Assembly (NCBI GenBank): GCA_017849555.1
Contig: JAFIGU010000085.1
Span: 1-64,000, forward strand
Direction: 5' to 3'
Source: Sphingomonas sp.
Lineage (GTDB): Bacteria; Pseudomonadota; Alphaproteobacteria; Sphingomonadales; Sphingomonadaceae
Length of the DNA stretch: 64,000 nt
This document shows, piece by piece, positions 27,320-35,461 of this stretch (positions are counted from its first letter, which is position 1; every line of letters starts with the position of its first letter). The notes under the pieces were generated by a model. It had not been told where the DNA came from. It worked only from the letters and a program-made list of their open reading frames with translations, and made no database searches. The translations under genes were made by a program, and so were the position numbers.

Positions 27320-27344
27320 AACGATCCGGGCGCATGCCGGTTTC
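27320..27344 (-). promoter_or_regulatory. possible EcfG-type promoter of the YqcI operon (one mismatch)
   Basis: On the minus strand GAAAC (27344-27340), a 16-nt spacer and CGTT (27323-27320), one base away from the EcfG consensus GGAAC-N16-CGTT. It ends 43 bp before the YqcI start codon. The -35 mismatch is at a usually conserved base, so this is tentative. Confidence 0.3.
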
Positions 27345-27386
27345 AAAACATTAGAAGCGAATCCAGCCGCGGCGCGTTGTGGAGCG

Positions 27387-28382
27387 GTGGCGAAAGACGT
27401 CTTCCTGATCCCGCAAGTCTTGCCGATGGAAGCGCGTATCGCGACCACGCTGCCCGACGGCCCCGAGTGGCAATATGAACCCAAGTGGGATGGCTTTCGG
27501 TGTCTCGCCTATATCGCGCCGGGAAACGTCAGCCTCTATTCGAAAACCGGCAAGGACCTCGCGCGCTTCTTCCCCGAAACCGTTGCGATGCTCGCGCGGC
27601 TTTTCGCCGAACCGTGCGTTCTCGACGGCGAGCTTGTCATCACTCGCGACGGTCGTTCCACGTTCGAGGCGCTGCAGGCGCGATTGCATCCTGCGGCGAG
27701 CCGGATCGAGCGGCTCTCGCGCGAGACCCCGGCGCGCTATGCGCTGTTCGATTGCCTGCAATCGGGCACCGAGCGGCTGATCGACGCGCCGCTCGATGCG
27801 CGGCGCGCGGTACTCGTCCGATTGCTCGCCGGGGTCGACGATCCGGGGCTGTTCCTGTCCGACGCGACCTTCGATCGCGCGCGCGCCGCGGATTGGCTGG
27901 CGCAGAGCGGCGCGGCGACCGACGGCGTGATCGCCAAGCGACGCAGCGACGGCTATCACCCGGGCGAACGATCGATGATCAAGGTCAAGCGTCGACGCAC
28001 CGCCGACTGCGTCGTCGGCGGCTTCCGATATGCCAGCAACGCGCCGATCGTCGGCTCGTTGCTGCTCGGGCTGTACGACGAAGACGGCCGGCTCGATCAT
28101 GTCGGCTTCACCTCCGGGCTCAGCGATGAAGAGCGCGCGGTGCTGACCCCGCAGCTCGAAAAGATGATCGAACCGCCCGGATTCACCGGCCGCGCCCCCG
28201 GCGGGCCGAGCCGGTGGTCGACCGATCGCTCGGCAGAATGGCAGCCGTTGCGCGCCGAACTGGTTGTGGAGGTCGAATTCGATCAGGTCACCGGACAGCG
28301 CTTCCGACACGGCACGCGCTTCCTGCGCTGGCGGCCCGACAAGGCGCCCGGCCAGTGCACGATGGAACAATTGTGCGGCTGA
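27387..28382 (+). CDS. ATP-dependent DNA ligase, LigC-like
   Basis: A 331-residue enzyme with the minimal two-domain ligase layout. The adenylation domain has motif I EPKWDGFR with nucleophile Lys33, motif III YALFDCL, motif IV DGVIAKR and motif V MIKVKRRRTADCVV. The OB domain follows and ends FLRWRPDKAPGQCT. It lacks the polymerase and nuclease domains of LigD, fitting the LigC class that works in backup repair. Start GTG at 27387. It is divergent from the YqcI operon and followed 17 bp later by the PRC-barrel gene, probably in one transcript. Confidence 0.87.
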   Translation: MAKDVFLIPQVLPMEARIATTLPDGPEWQYEPKWDGFRCLAYIAPGNVSLYSKTGKDLARFFPETVAMLARLFAEPCVLDGELVITRDGRSTFEALQARLHPAASRIERLSRETPARYALFDCLQSGTERLIDAPLDARRAVLVRLLAGVDDPGLFLSDATFDRARAADWLAQSGAATDGVIAKRRSDGYHPGERSMIKVKRRRTADCVVGGFRYASNAPIVGSLLLGLYDEDGRLDHVGFTSGLSDEERAVLTPQLEKMIEPPGFTGRAPGGPSRWSTDRSAEWQPLRAELVVEVEFDQVTGQRFRHGTRFLRWRPDKAPGQCTMEQLCG

Positions 28383-28398
28383 TCCCTGAGGAGGAAGA

Positions 28399-28983
28399 AT
28401 GATCGTCGACGCGCTGGGGTGGATCGCGCTTGTGGCGACGTGCATCGCCGCGCTGCTGACTGCGGCCAACCTCGGCGCGCGGGCCACCGGCGCCGGCTTC
28501 GCGGTGTTTTTCGTCGGGGCGCTGGCGTGGTGCGTGGTCGGCTATGCGACTGGGCAGCGCCAATTGCTGCTGTCGAACGCCTTTCTCGCGCTGGTCGATC
28601 TGTTCGGCGTGTGGCGCTGGTTCTATCATCGCGCGCGCGCCGACGATGCGGTCGATCGCGTCAAGAACGAAGAAGAGCGCCGCGCGCCGCTGTTTGCGCT
28701 CGAGGAACTGATCGGCAAGCCGCTGCGCGGGCGCAACGGGATCGCGCTCGGCACCGTGCAGGGCGCGCTTGCCGACGGCCTGACCGGTCAGCTCCGTTTC
28801 CTCGTCGTCAAACCCGAAAGCACGATCGCGTCGGAGGGTTTTCTGCGTCTCGCCTGGCGTCGCGGATTGACGGTGTCGGTCGAGGCGATCGATTGCAATC
28901 TCGTCCCTCGCGACCTCGCGGCGGCGCGACGTCACGACGCCGACCAGCGAAGCGATGTGGCGGTGATCGACCAGCGCAATTGA
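28399..28983 (+). CDS. membrane-anchored PRC-barrel protein
   Basis: A 194-residue protein. The first 75 residues hold two or three hydrophobic segments (ALGWIALVATCIAALLTAANLG, FAVFFVGALAWCVVGYATG). After the charged linker DRVKNEEERR, the C-terminal half is a PRC-barrel domain: LEELIGKPLRGRNGIALGTVQGALADGLTGQLRFLVVKP. Such domains bind RNA, photosystem subunits or other partners; the target is unknown. GAGGAGGAA precedes the ATG. It lies just after the DNA ligase. Confidence 0.78.
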   Translation: MIVDALGWIALVATCIAALLTAANLGARATGAGFAVFFVGALAWCVVGYATGQRQLLLSNAFLALVDLFGVWRWFYHRARADDAVDRVKNEEERRAPLFALEELIGKPLRGRNGIALGTVQGALADGLTGQLRFLVVKPESTIASEGFLRLAWRRGLTVSVEAIDCNLVPRDLAAARRHDADQRSDVAVIDQRN

Positions 28984-29001
28984 TCCACGACCGGGGTAGG
29001 T

Positions 29002-29214
29002 TCAGGCCTTGGTGCGCCCCGATCTGGTGGTGGCGTTGGGATTGGGCGGGCCCTCGTATTTCTTGTCGCTCTGCCCGCCCGCGAAGCGCCCTGTCGGGTG
29101 GTCCTGATGCGGATTGGGATAAGCGCCGCCCGTGCTTTCGCCCGCGCCGGCGGGCTCGCTGACGCCGTCCTTGTGTGCGGGACGCTGGCGGTTCGCGGTC
29201 GATTTCCTGGGCAT
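29002..29214 (-). CDS. small hydrophilic hypothetical protein
   Basis: A 70-residue protein rich in Gly, Pro, Asn, Lys and Ser, for example STGGAYPNPHQDHPTGRFAGG and SDKKYEGPPNP. It has no hydrophobic core and is probably disordered. I recognise no family, although such short polar proteins are common near stress genes in sphingomonads. The start is ATG 29214 with GGAGA upstream. It follows the Mn catalase gene on the same strand, 74 bp away, and may be co-transcribed with it. It converges with the PRC-barrel gene. Confidence 0.6.
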   Translation of the reverse strand: MPRKSTANRQRPAHKDGVSEPAGAGESTGGAYPNPHQDHPTGRFAGGQSDKKYEGPPNPNATTRSGRTKA

Positions 29215-29288
29215 GGGGCTCTCCGTATCGCAGGTTCGGGTTCCCGGCGCCCCCGGGGGAGGGGGGAAGGGGCGCCGGGAGCTCTGGA

Positions 29289-30236
29289 TCAGACGGCCTG
29301 CGCCTGACGCGTAGCCTCGGCGATATCCTCTGCGCCGCCGAGATCCTCGCCGGACATGCGGCCGGCACCCGGACCCGCGCCGAGATCGGCGCCGGTGGTG
29401 ACGTCGTGATCCGGGCGCGATCGCGTCCGTTTCATCAGGTCGGCCGCTGCCTTTGCCGCGGGGTCGGGCAGGTCGACGGACGCGCCGCCGCTGCCGCCGT
29501 CGACCGGGAGATTGCCGACCACATCGTCGATGCGATCCCATTGCTCGCCGTCGTTCCACGGCCCGGTCATGTCGCCTTCGCCCTGCGAGGTATTGACATA
29601 GGTGCTGGCAAAACGCGCGATACCGGGCAGCTTGCCCGGCGGGAAATTGTCGCTGATCGCGTAGAGCGCCTTTTCGAAACTCTTCTGGTGCGCGATCTCT
29701 CGGGTCATCAAAAAGCCCAGAGCATCCTTGATCCCGGGATCGTCGGTGATGTTGATCAGCCGTTCGTAGATGATCTTGGCGCGGCTCTCGGCGGCGATGT
29801 TCGAGCGCAGATCGCAGGTGGGGTCGCCGCGACTGTCGACATAGGCCGCGGTCCACGGCGCACCCGACGAATTGGTCAGCGCGGGGCCGCCGCCGAACAG
29901 GATTGACTGGGTATGGCTGTCGCCGCCCTTGGTCAGCGACATATAGAGTTCCGCCTCGGACAGCGCGGCTTCGGCGAGCTCGGCCTTGGCGCCCTTGGTG
30001 AGCATCGCGACGATCGAGCCGATCACTTCGAGGTGGCTGAGTTCCTCGGTCGCGATGTCGAGCAGCATGTCCTTGCGCCCCGCATCGTCCTCGCCGAGCC
30101 CTTGCGTGAAATAGCGCATCGCCGCCGCGAGTTCGCCGTCCGGGCCGCCGAATTGTTCGAGCAATAACGAGCCGAGCACGGGATTGGGTTCGGCGACGCG
30201 GACCGTATATTGCAGCTTCTTGTTGTGCATGAACAT
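29289..30236 (-). CDS. manganese catalase
   Basis: A 315-residue di-manganese catalase that removes hydrogen peroxide in the cytoplasm. The N-terminus MFMHNKKLQYTVRV is typical. Metal ligands are recognisable as Glu35 in PDGELAAAMRYF and Glu65/His68 in ATEELSHLE, with a second Glu...His set in the AAESRAKIIYERL and TREIAHQKSF helices. The tail after about residue 230 is an extended Gly/Asp/Ala-rich stretch. Start at ATG 30236 with GGGAG upstream. It is divergent from CsbD, and both genes carry EcfG-type promoters in the shared intergenic region. Confidence 0.92.
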   Translation of the reverse strand: MFMHNKKLQYTVRVAEPNPVLGSLLLEQFGGPDGELAAAMRYFTQGLGEDDAGRKDMLLDIATEELSHLEVIGSIVAMLTKGAKAELAEAALSEAELYMSLTKGGDSHTQSILFGGGPALTNSSGAPWTAAYVDSRGDPTCDLRSNIAAESRAKIIYERLINITDDPGIKDALGFLMTREIAHQKSFEKALYAISDNFPPGKLPGIARFASTYVNTSQGEGDMTGPWNDGEQWDRIDDVVGNLPVDGGSGGASVDLPDPAAKAAADLMKRTRSRPDHDVTTGADLGAGPGAGRMSGEDLGGAEDIAEATRQAQAV

Positions 30237-30260
30237 CGCTTTGGCTCCCAAAGCCGCGAT

Positions 30261-30285
30261 AACCGGCAAGAAAGCCGCCCGTTCC
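30261..30285 (-). promoter_or_regulatory. EcfG-type promoter of the Mn catalase (one mismatch)
   Basis: On the minus strand GGAAC (30285-30281), a 16-nt spacer and GGTT (30264-30261); only the first -10 base differs from CGTT. It is 25 bp before the catalase start codon. Confidence 0.45.
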
Positions 30286-30359
30286 GGCCACAACAACTTA
30301 GTTTAGCAAATCATCATTTTGCCGCTCGATTGTTGCGCTTGTCGAACGATCGATCGGAA

Positions 30360-30384
30360 GGAACCGCGATCAATCAATGTCGTT
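30360..30384 (+). promoter_or_regulatory. EcfG-type promoter of csbD (perfect match)
   Basis: GGAAC at 30360-30364, exactly 16 nt, then CGTT at 30381-30384, a perfect match to the alphaproteobacterial general stress sigma factor consensus. It is 29 bp before the csbD start codon. Confidence 0.75.
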
Positions 30385-30413
30385 CTGATCTTCATCGAGA
30401 TAAGGAGAAAGAC

Positions 30414-30617
30414 ATGGGCGAGCTGACGGACAAGATCAAAGGCAATGTCAACGAAGCGGTCGGCAAGGCGAAGCAGGCTTTGGCGCGGAAGGAAACCGAT
30501 CCGAAACGAACCGCGGAAGACGATAAACTTGCCGCGGAAGGCAGCGCTCAGGAACTCAAGGGCAAGGGCCAGCAGTTCAAGGGCAAGGTCAAGGGACTTC
30601 TCGGCGACGATATCTGA
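30414..30617 (+). CDS. CsbD family stress protein
   Basis: A 67-residue hydrophilic helical protein of the CsbD family, normal in length. The signature is visible: MGELTDKIKGNVNEAVGKAKQ, then ELKGKGQQFKGKVKGLLGDD. CsbD proteins are abundant general stress products of unknown biochemical role. AAGGAGAAAGAC precedes the ATG at 30414. A perfect EcfG promoter lies just upstream. It is convergent with the diguanylate cyclase. Confidence 0.93.
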   Translation: MGELTDKIKGNVNEAVGKAKQALARKETDPKRTAEDDKLAAEGSAQELKGKGQQFKGKVKGLLGDDI

Positions 30618-30626
30618 GCGGCGGTA

Positions 30627-31844
30627 TCAGGCGACTGCGCGGCCGGCGTCCCGATAATCCTCGGCGTCGCAGAATTGGACTTGCGCCTTGCCGCGCGCTT
30701 TCGAGCGATAGAGCGCGGCATCCGCGCAGGCCATCAGATTCTCCAGATCGACGCCGAATTCGGGCGCCAGTGAAATGCCGACGCTGACGGTGACGCGCAT
30801 CTCGATGCCGTCGATCAGATAGGGTTCGCTGAGCTGGCGGATCACGCGGCGCGCGAGGATTTCGGCCTGGTCGCGGTGCTGGACGCAGGTCTGGACCAGC
30901 AGGAATTCGTCCCCGCCGAGCCGGCAGGCGACATCGTCCGCGCGGACGATCGCGTTCAGCCGCCGCGCCACTTCGAGCAGCATTTTGTCGCCGGCGGGGT
31001 GGCCGTAGCGGTCGTTGATCGACTTGAACCCGTCGAGATCCATATAATGGATTGCGAGCTGGCTTGTCGCCTGCTGCGACGATCGGAGCCCCGACTGGAA
31101 GGATTCGCGCAGCGACAGCCGGTTGGGCAAACCGGTTAGGGCATCGAAGCGCGCCAGCTTGGCGAGATCGTGCTTGGTGGTGAGGTGGTCGACCGTCACG
31201 GTGTAGAGGTGGCCGATCGAGCCGAGGCTCATTCCGGCGACCGCGAGCAGCAGCAGCGCCTCGAAAATGAAGAATTCCGCGTGGAGCGGCTCGGCATAAT
31301 CGCTCGCGGCATGGATGAACATCGTCAGGGCGGTGGGCACCACCGAGAGGGCCAGGGCGATCACGCAGAGCCGCGGCCGGCCGGCGTTCCGCGAGACGAT
31401 GCCGGCGCCGAAGGTGAAGACCAGGCTGATCGTGCTGATATGGACCAGCGGCTCATGCTCCATCAGCACGCGGATGTTGATCCCGGACAACAGCAGCGCG
31501 AAGAGATAGGTCAGAATCTCGTAACGACGTTCCCAGCGCCGGAGGCCGGCGACGGGCTGGGCCGAGCCGCCGGCGCGATCATAAGCGGAAATCAGCATGA
31601 CGCGCGCGACGGTGACCGCGATCGCGCTCACCGTCAGCGCGGCGATCCCCACATCGTGCCACTTGGAATAGATCAGCGCGCCGACGATGACGTAAAGCGC
31701 GCCGAAACCGACGATCACCGCGCGCATCGAAAAGAGCGTCGATACGAGATCGCGATACACCGGATCGGGCAAGTCGCCCGCGCAACGCATCCAGAATTTG
31801 CCGATGGCAAGACGTTGCCCGCTGCTCGTCCGGGTCGGTTCCAT
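30627..31844 (-). CDS. membrane-bound diguanylate cyclase (GGDEF)
   Basis: A 405-residue inner-membrane protein. The first 220 residues contain about six hydrophobic helices forming a MASE-like sensor. A short linker leads to the GGDEF domain: ARFDALTGLPNRLSL, HYMDLDGFKSINDRYGH, then the intact active-site motif RLGGDEFLLV. No EAL domain follows, so it should make, not break, cyclic di-GMP. The inhibitory RxxD motif four residues before GGDEF is not evident. No RBS is clear before the ATG at 31844. It may feed signals to the surface pilus or biofilm functions nearby, which is speculative. Confidence 0.88.
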   Translation of the reverse strand: MEPTRTSSGQRLAIGKFWMRCAGDLPDPVYRDLVSTLFSMRAVIVGFGALYVIVGALIYSKWHDVGIAALTVSAIAVTVARVMLISAYDRAGGSAQPVAGLRRWERRYEILTYLFALLLSGINIRVLMEHEPLVHISTISLVFTFGAGIVSRNAGRPRLCVIALALSVVPTALTMFIHAASDYAEPLHAEFFIFEALLLLAVAGMSLGSIGHLYTVTVDHLTTKHDLAKLARFDALTGLPNRLSLRESFQSGLRSSQQATSQLAIHYMDLDGFKSINDRYGHPAGDKMLLEVARRLNAIVRADDVACRLGGDEFLLVQTCVQHRDQAEILARRVIRQLSEPYLIDGIEMRVTVSVGISLAPEFGVDLENLMACADAALYRSKARGKAQVQFCDAEDYRDAGRAVA

Positions 31845-31925
31845 GACCCATTGTTCAACGGAGAAGGTTAACGCATTGCTATCGGCGCGCCGAACCGACG
31901 CGCGCGGCGGCGATCGCCGGGGCGG

Positions 31926-32906
31926 TTACGCCTCCTGGATCGCCGACAATTTCCAGACCCCGTCCGCGCCGCGCACGAAGGTCCAATATTCGAGCGTCTC
32001 GGTGACGCGGTCCTGCGAGCCTTCGGCGATCGCGCCGGTGGCCCGGTCGCGCATCACGTCGCGGCTTTCGTAGCGCATCGCGATCGTCGCATAATCGCTG
32101 TCCGCCTCGCGCCACGCCTCCGAAACCTCGGCATCGAGCAGTCGCGTGCCGGTGACGTCGTTGCGCAGCCCGTGGGTGGCATTCTGGCTCAGTTCCTCGG
32201 AGAGATAGGACATGATCTCCGGCGTGGTGAGCTGGCGCAGCCGCGCATAATCCTCGCGGCCGAACGCATCCTGCACGTCGATCAGCAGCCGTTCGAAATC
32301 GCGCTGGTCGGCGGGAGTGACCGGAATGTCGATGCCCTGATCGGCGACCGGCTGCGGCTGCGACGGCGGCACGGCGCCGCCCCACGGACCGGCGCCGGGC
32401 GAGGGGGCTTGCGGCGTGTAACCGGCAAAGGCCTCGCGCGCATTGGGCATGGCCTGCGGCTGTTGCCGGCGGCGACGGATGAAGCCGATCACCAGCCACA
32501 GCACGCCGCCGATCAAGGCGATCTGGAGCAGCGCGGCGAGCATCCCGCCGCCGGCGGCGCCCCAGCCGCCGCCGAGGAAATGACCGATCAGCCCGCCGGC
32601 GACGAGCCCGCCGAGCAGCCCGCCCGCAAAGCCGCCGAACCGGCTGCCCGGCCGCGCCGCCTGGTTCTGGCCGAAGCCGGGATTGTAGCCGGGCGCCTGC
32701 TGCGTCGCGGTGCGCGGGGTCATCGAGCGATCGACCGGCGCGACATAGCGCGGCGAATTCTCGGTCTGGCGCGGCGCGGTATAGGTGCGCGAGCCGCGGC
32801 TGCCGAAACTGCCGCCGCGGCGCGCGTCGGCCGGGGTGATGGCCACGCTGGACAGGCTCAGCATCAGCATCGTCAAGGCCAGCGCGCGGGTCGACTTCTT
32901 GGTCAC
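31926..32906 (-). CDS. Tim44-like domain protein
   Basis: A 326-residue protein. A signal-like N-terminus (ALALTMLMLSLSSVAITPADA) is followed by an Arg/Ser/Gly-rich, low-complexity stretch, a Gly-rich segment (FAGGLLGGLVAGGLIGHFLGGGWG) and one hydrophobic helix (LLQIALIGGVLWLVIGFI) just before RRRRQQ. The last 150 residues form a Tim44-like cone fold: FERLLIDVQDAFGREDYARLRQLTTPEIMSYLSEEL up to WKLSAIQ. In bacteria this family is membrane-associated and of unclear role. Start GTG at 32906 with AAGGAG upstream. Confidence 0.82.
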   Translation of the reverse strand: MTKKSTRALALTMLMLSLSSVAITPADARRGGSFGSRGSRTYTAPRQTENSPRYVAPVDRSMTPRTATQQAPGYNPGFGQNQAARPGSRFGGFAGGLLGGLVAGGLIGHFLGGGWGAAGGGMLAALLQIALIGGVLWLVIGFIRRRRQQPQAMPNAREAFAGYTPQAPSPGAGPWGGAVPPSQPQPVADQGIDIPVTPADQRDFERLLIDVQDAFGREDYARLRQLTTPEIMSYLSEELSQNATHGLRNDVTGTRLLDAEVSEAWREADSDYATIAMRYESRDVMRDRATGAIAEGSQDRVTETLEYWTFVRGADGVWKLSAIQEA

Positions 32907-33126
32907 GGAATATCTCCTTGGTGCACTGATATAGTAGAATAAGGCACCGCTTCCAATCTCCCCCGGCGGGAGATTTCGCACTGGACACATTTTGATACCG
33001 AAACCGCGCTCCCGACGCGCCACAAACCCCGTCACCCCGGCCTTGAGTCGGGGTCCATTGTGCTGCGGGCGCATCGGCCAGAGCATCGTGCGTTTAATTG
33101 GGATCACGTCGAGCCGCCCCTGTGCT

Positions 33127-33169
33127 CCCGCGAAGGCGGGAGCCCAGACTGGGTCCCCGCCTTCGCGGG
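33127..33169. repeat. REP-like palindrome
   Basis: CCCGCGAAGGCGGG (33127-33140) and CCCGCCTTCGCGGG (33156-33169) form an inverted pair, with a CCCA/TGGG inner extension. Each arm is itself almost self-complementary, so the element folds in two ways. Confidence 0.65.
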
Positions 33170-33239
33170 GACACAAGAGAGGCGGCGAAGGGGCCGGGGT
33201 GACGGGGTTGCTGGTGGATAGATTTTCTGAAGGTTCCAC

Positions 33240-33324
33240 CGTCATGCCGGGCTCGACCCGGCATCCAGAGTCACAAAGGACCGTCGCCTGTTGCTCTGGA
33301 TGCCGGGTCGAGCCCGGCATGACG
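33240..33324. repeat. perfect 31-bp inverted repeat, REP-like
   Basis: Arms 33240-33270 and 33294-33324 are exactly complementary, with a 23-bp spacer. Each arm contains an inner palindrome, ATGCCGGGCTCGACCCGGCAT. This is the form of repetitive extragenic palindromes widespread in sphingomonads. It lies just after the CoA ligase stop and could end its transcript. Confidence 0.75.
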
Positions 33325-33362
33325 ATGAGGGCTTTCGGGCCTCATTCGCTACGCTCTCCCCA

Positions 33363-34985
33363 CTAGCCCCCGAACAGCCCCAGCACCGCGTCGCGCTTGA
33401 TCTTGCCGGTCGGGGTGCGCGGCAGATCGGCGACGAAGAGGATCGTGCGCGGATATTTGTACGGCGCGATCGCCGCCTTGACGTGGTTCTGCAATTGCGC
33501 GGCGAGATTCGCGTCGGCGCTGACGCCGGCGCCGACGACGATCGCAGCGGCGACCTGCTGCCCGCGCTCGGCCGAGGCGATCCCGACCACCGCGCATTCT
33601 GCGACCGCCGTATGCGAGAGCAGCGCCGCCTCGACCTCCGGCGCGGCGATATTGTAGCCGCTCGAGATGATCATATCGTCGGTGCGCGCGACATAGCTGA
33701 AATAGCCGTCGGCATCGCGGCGATAGATATCCCCGGTCACGTTCCAGCCGTCGACGACGTAGCGCGTCTGGCGCGGGTCGGCGAGATAGCGGCAGCCGGT
33801 CGGCCCCTTCACCGCGAGCCGGCCGATGCCGGTCGCGATCGGCGCGCCGGCGTCGTCGAGCAGCGTCGCTTCATAGCCCGGCACCGCCTTTCCGGTCGTG
33901 CCGGGGCGGATATCGTCGCCCGCGGCGCTGATGAAGATGTGCATCATCTCGGTCGCGCCGATGCCGTTGATCAATTTGATCCCGGTTGCGCGATGCCAGT
34001 CGTGCCAGATCGGCTCGGGCAGATTCTCGCCCGCCGCGACGCAGCGGCGCAGCGTGGGCGGCGCGCCGGCATCGCCGAGCATCGCGAGCATCGCCTTATA
34101 AGCGGTGGGGGCGGTCGCCATGATCGTCACGCCGAGCGATCGCGCCGCCTCCAGCAAGGCTTTGGGGCCGGGCACCTCCACCGTCGCCGCGGTGCCGCCG
34201 AAGCGGAACGGGAAGATCACCTGCATCCCCAGCCCGAAGGTGAAGGCGAGCGGCGCCGAGCAGATCCAGATATCGCCGGGACGGGGTTCGAGGATCGTCG
34301 CCGCGAAACTGTCGGCGCAGGCGAGGATATCGCGGTGGAACTGGACGCAGCCCTTGGGGACGCCGGTGGTGCCCGAGGTGAAGGCGATCAGCGCCGGATC
34401 GTCGCGGTGGGTCGTGACAAGGGTGAAATCGGCGTCGATCGCGCCGAGCAGGCGTTCGAGCTCACCGTCGCCCGCGTCGCCGTTGTAGCAGAGCGTTGAG
34501 CGCAATGTCGGCGACGCAGCGGCCGCAGCGGCGAAATCGTCGCGGGTGCGGCTGTCGACGATCGCGTGGCTCACCGCGCCCTGCGCGATGATCGTGCCGA
34601 TCTCCGCCGCGCGCAGGATCGGCATCGTCGTCACCACCACCCCGCCCGCCTTGAGCACCGCGAGCCAGCTTGCGATCATCATCGCGCTATTGGGCCCGCG
34701 CAGCAGCACGCGGTTGCCCGGCACCAGCCCCTCACGCTCGACGAGGATATGCGCGATACGATCGGACAGCGCGCGCATCTCGCCATAGGTCCAGCGGCCC
34801 GCTGCGTTGACCACCGCGATGTGCGTTGGATCGCCGCGATCGATCAGCTCGACCGCGGCATTGAACCGGTCGGGATAACGCAATGCAGGGAGGTCGAAGC
34901 GGAAATCGGGGAGCTGGTCGTCGGGCGGCAGGCGATCGCGCACGAAACGATCGACATGGGCGGTGGGGCGCACGGCCATTTCCAT
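33363..34985 (-). CDS. benzoate/2-aminobenzoate-CoA ligase family enzyme
   Basis: A 540-residue acyl-adenylate-forming enzyme of the benzoate-CoA ligase group. It has the P-loop-like motif LIAFTSGTTGVPKGC, the Y/GATE-type motif INGIGATEMMHIFIS, GYFSYVARTDDMIISSGYNI and the C-terminal catalytic lysine region RTPTGKIKRD. It makes an aryl-CoA from the free acid, ATP and CoA. Because the anthranilate monooxygenase/reductase genes lie 6.5 kb downstream in the window, 2-aminobenzoate is the most likely substrate. AAGGA lies just before the ATG at 34985; a second ATG two codons in is equally possible. It is separated from its pathway partners by the pilus and transporter genes. Confidence 0.83.
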   Translation of the reverse strand: MEMAVRPTAHVDRFVRDRLPPDDQLPDFRFDLPALRYPDRFNAAVELIDRGDPTHIAVVNAAGRWTYGEMRALSDRIAHILVEREGLVPGNRVLLRGPNSAMMIASWLAVLKAGGVVVTTMPILRAAEIGTIIAQGAVSHAIVDSRTRDDFAAAAAASPTLRSTLCYNGDAGDGELERLLGAIDADFTLVTTHRDDPALIAFTSGTTGVPKGCVQFHRDILACADSFAATILEPRPGDIWICSAPLAFTFGLGMQVIFPFRFGGTAATVEVPGPKALLEAARSLGVTIMATAPTAYKAMLAMLGDAGAPPTLRRCVAAGENLPEPIWHDWHRATGIKLINGIGATEMMHIFISAAGDDIRPGTTGKAVPGYEATLLDDAGAPIATGIGRLAVKGPTGCRYLADPRQTRYVVDGWNVTGDIYRRDADGYFSYVARTDDMIISSGYNIAAPEVEAALLSHTAVAECAVVGIASAERGQQVAAAIVVGAGVSADANLAAQLQNHVKAAIAPYKYPRTILFVADLPRTPTGKIKRDAVLGLFGG

Positions 34986-35161
34986 GATGTCCTTGTTTAT
35001 TATGCTTCATTCCGCGGCGCGGACCGCCGCTCTCCTGTGGCGGACCTTCCTCAACTGTCGGTCGCCGGTCAACGGTCGGATCGCTCGATTGCGGCATCGT
35101 CGGTTGATGCGCGCAGCAATTATCGGCATCTTCTGTCGCGCAGACGGCGGGAGGCCGGACG

Positions 35162-35404
35162 ATGACCCCAGAACAAGACAAAGCGTGGTTCGCGCCGAAG
35201 CGGTTTGGCTATGGCGCGGGTTTGCCGATCGCCTGGCAGGGGTGGGCGGTTCTCGCGCTCTATTTTATCGCCATCGCGCTTGCGCTGGGGCTTCTGTCGT
35301 CGGTGGTGGCGCGCCTGGTCGCGATCCTGGTCGCGACCGTCGTGCTGATCGGCATATGCAAGAAAAAGACCGCCGGCGGATGGCGCTGGCGCGACGGCAC
35401 CTGA
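35162..35404 (+). CDS. small two-helix membrane protein
   Basis: An 80-residue protein. The N-terminal motif WFAPKRFGYGAGLPIAWQGW is followed by two hydrophobic helices (AVLALYFIAIALALGLL and LVAILVATVVLIGI) and a basic end KKKTAGGWRWRDGT. The N-terminal motif recurs in small hypothetical membrane proteins of Proteobacteria, but no function is known to me. It stands alone, divergent from the CoA ligase. Confidence 0.7.
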   Translation: MTPEQDKAWFAPKRFGYGAGLPIAWQGWAVLALYFIAIALALGLLSSVVARLVAILVATVVLIGICKKKTAGGWRWRDGT

Positions 35405-35461
35405 CGCCGCCGCGCGGGGTCTAATGGCGCGCGGCTTGCCCCGCGGCGTCATGAAGCTACG

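Larger units (their letters stand above)
32907..33362. other. 455-bp intergenic region with REP-like repeats
   Basis: No supported gene lies between the Tim44 protein and the CoA ligase, both on the minus strand. The stretch contains two palindromic repeats (33127-33169 and 33240-33324) and a half-copy of a similar motif near 33034-33057. Short ORFs across it look like repeat-derived noise. Confidence 0.6.

Noticed and set aside
32907..33320. N-terminal extension of the Tim44-like frame and small ORFs in the repeat region
   Set aside because: The frames run through REP palindromes; the GTG at 32906 with a strong RBS and signal sequence is the better start.
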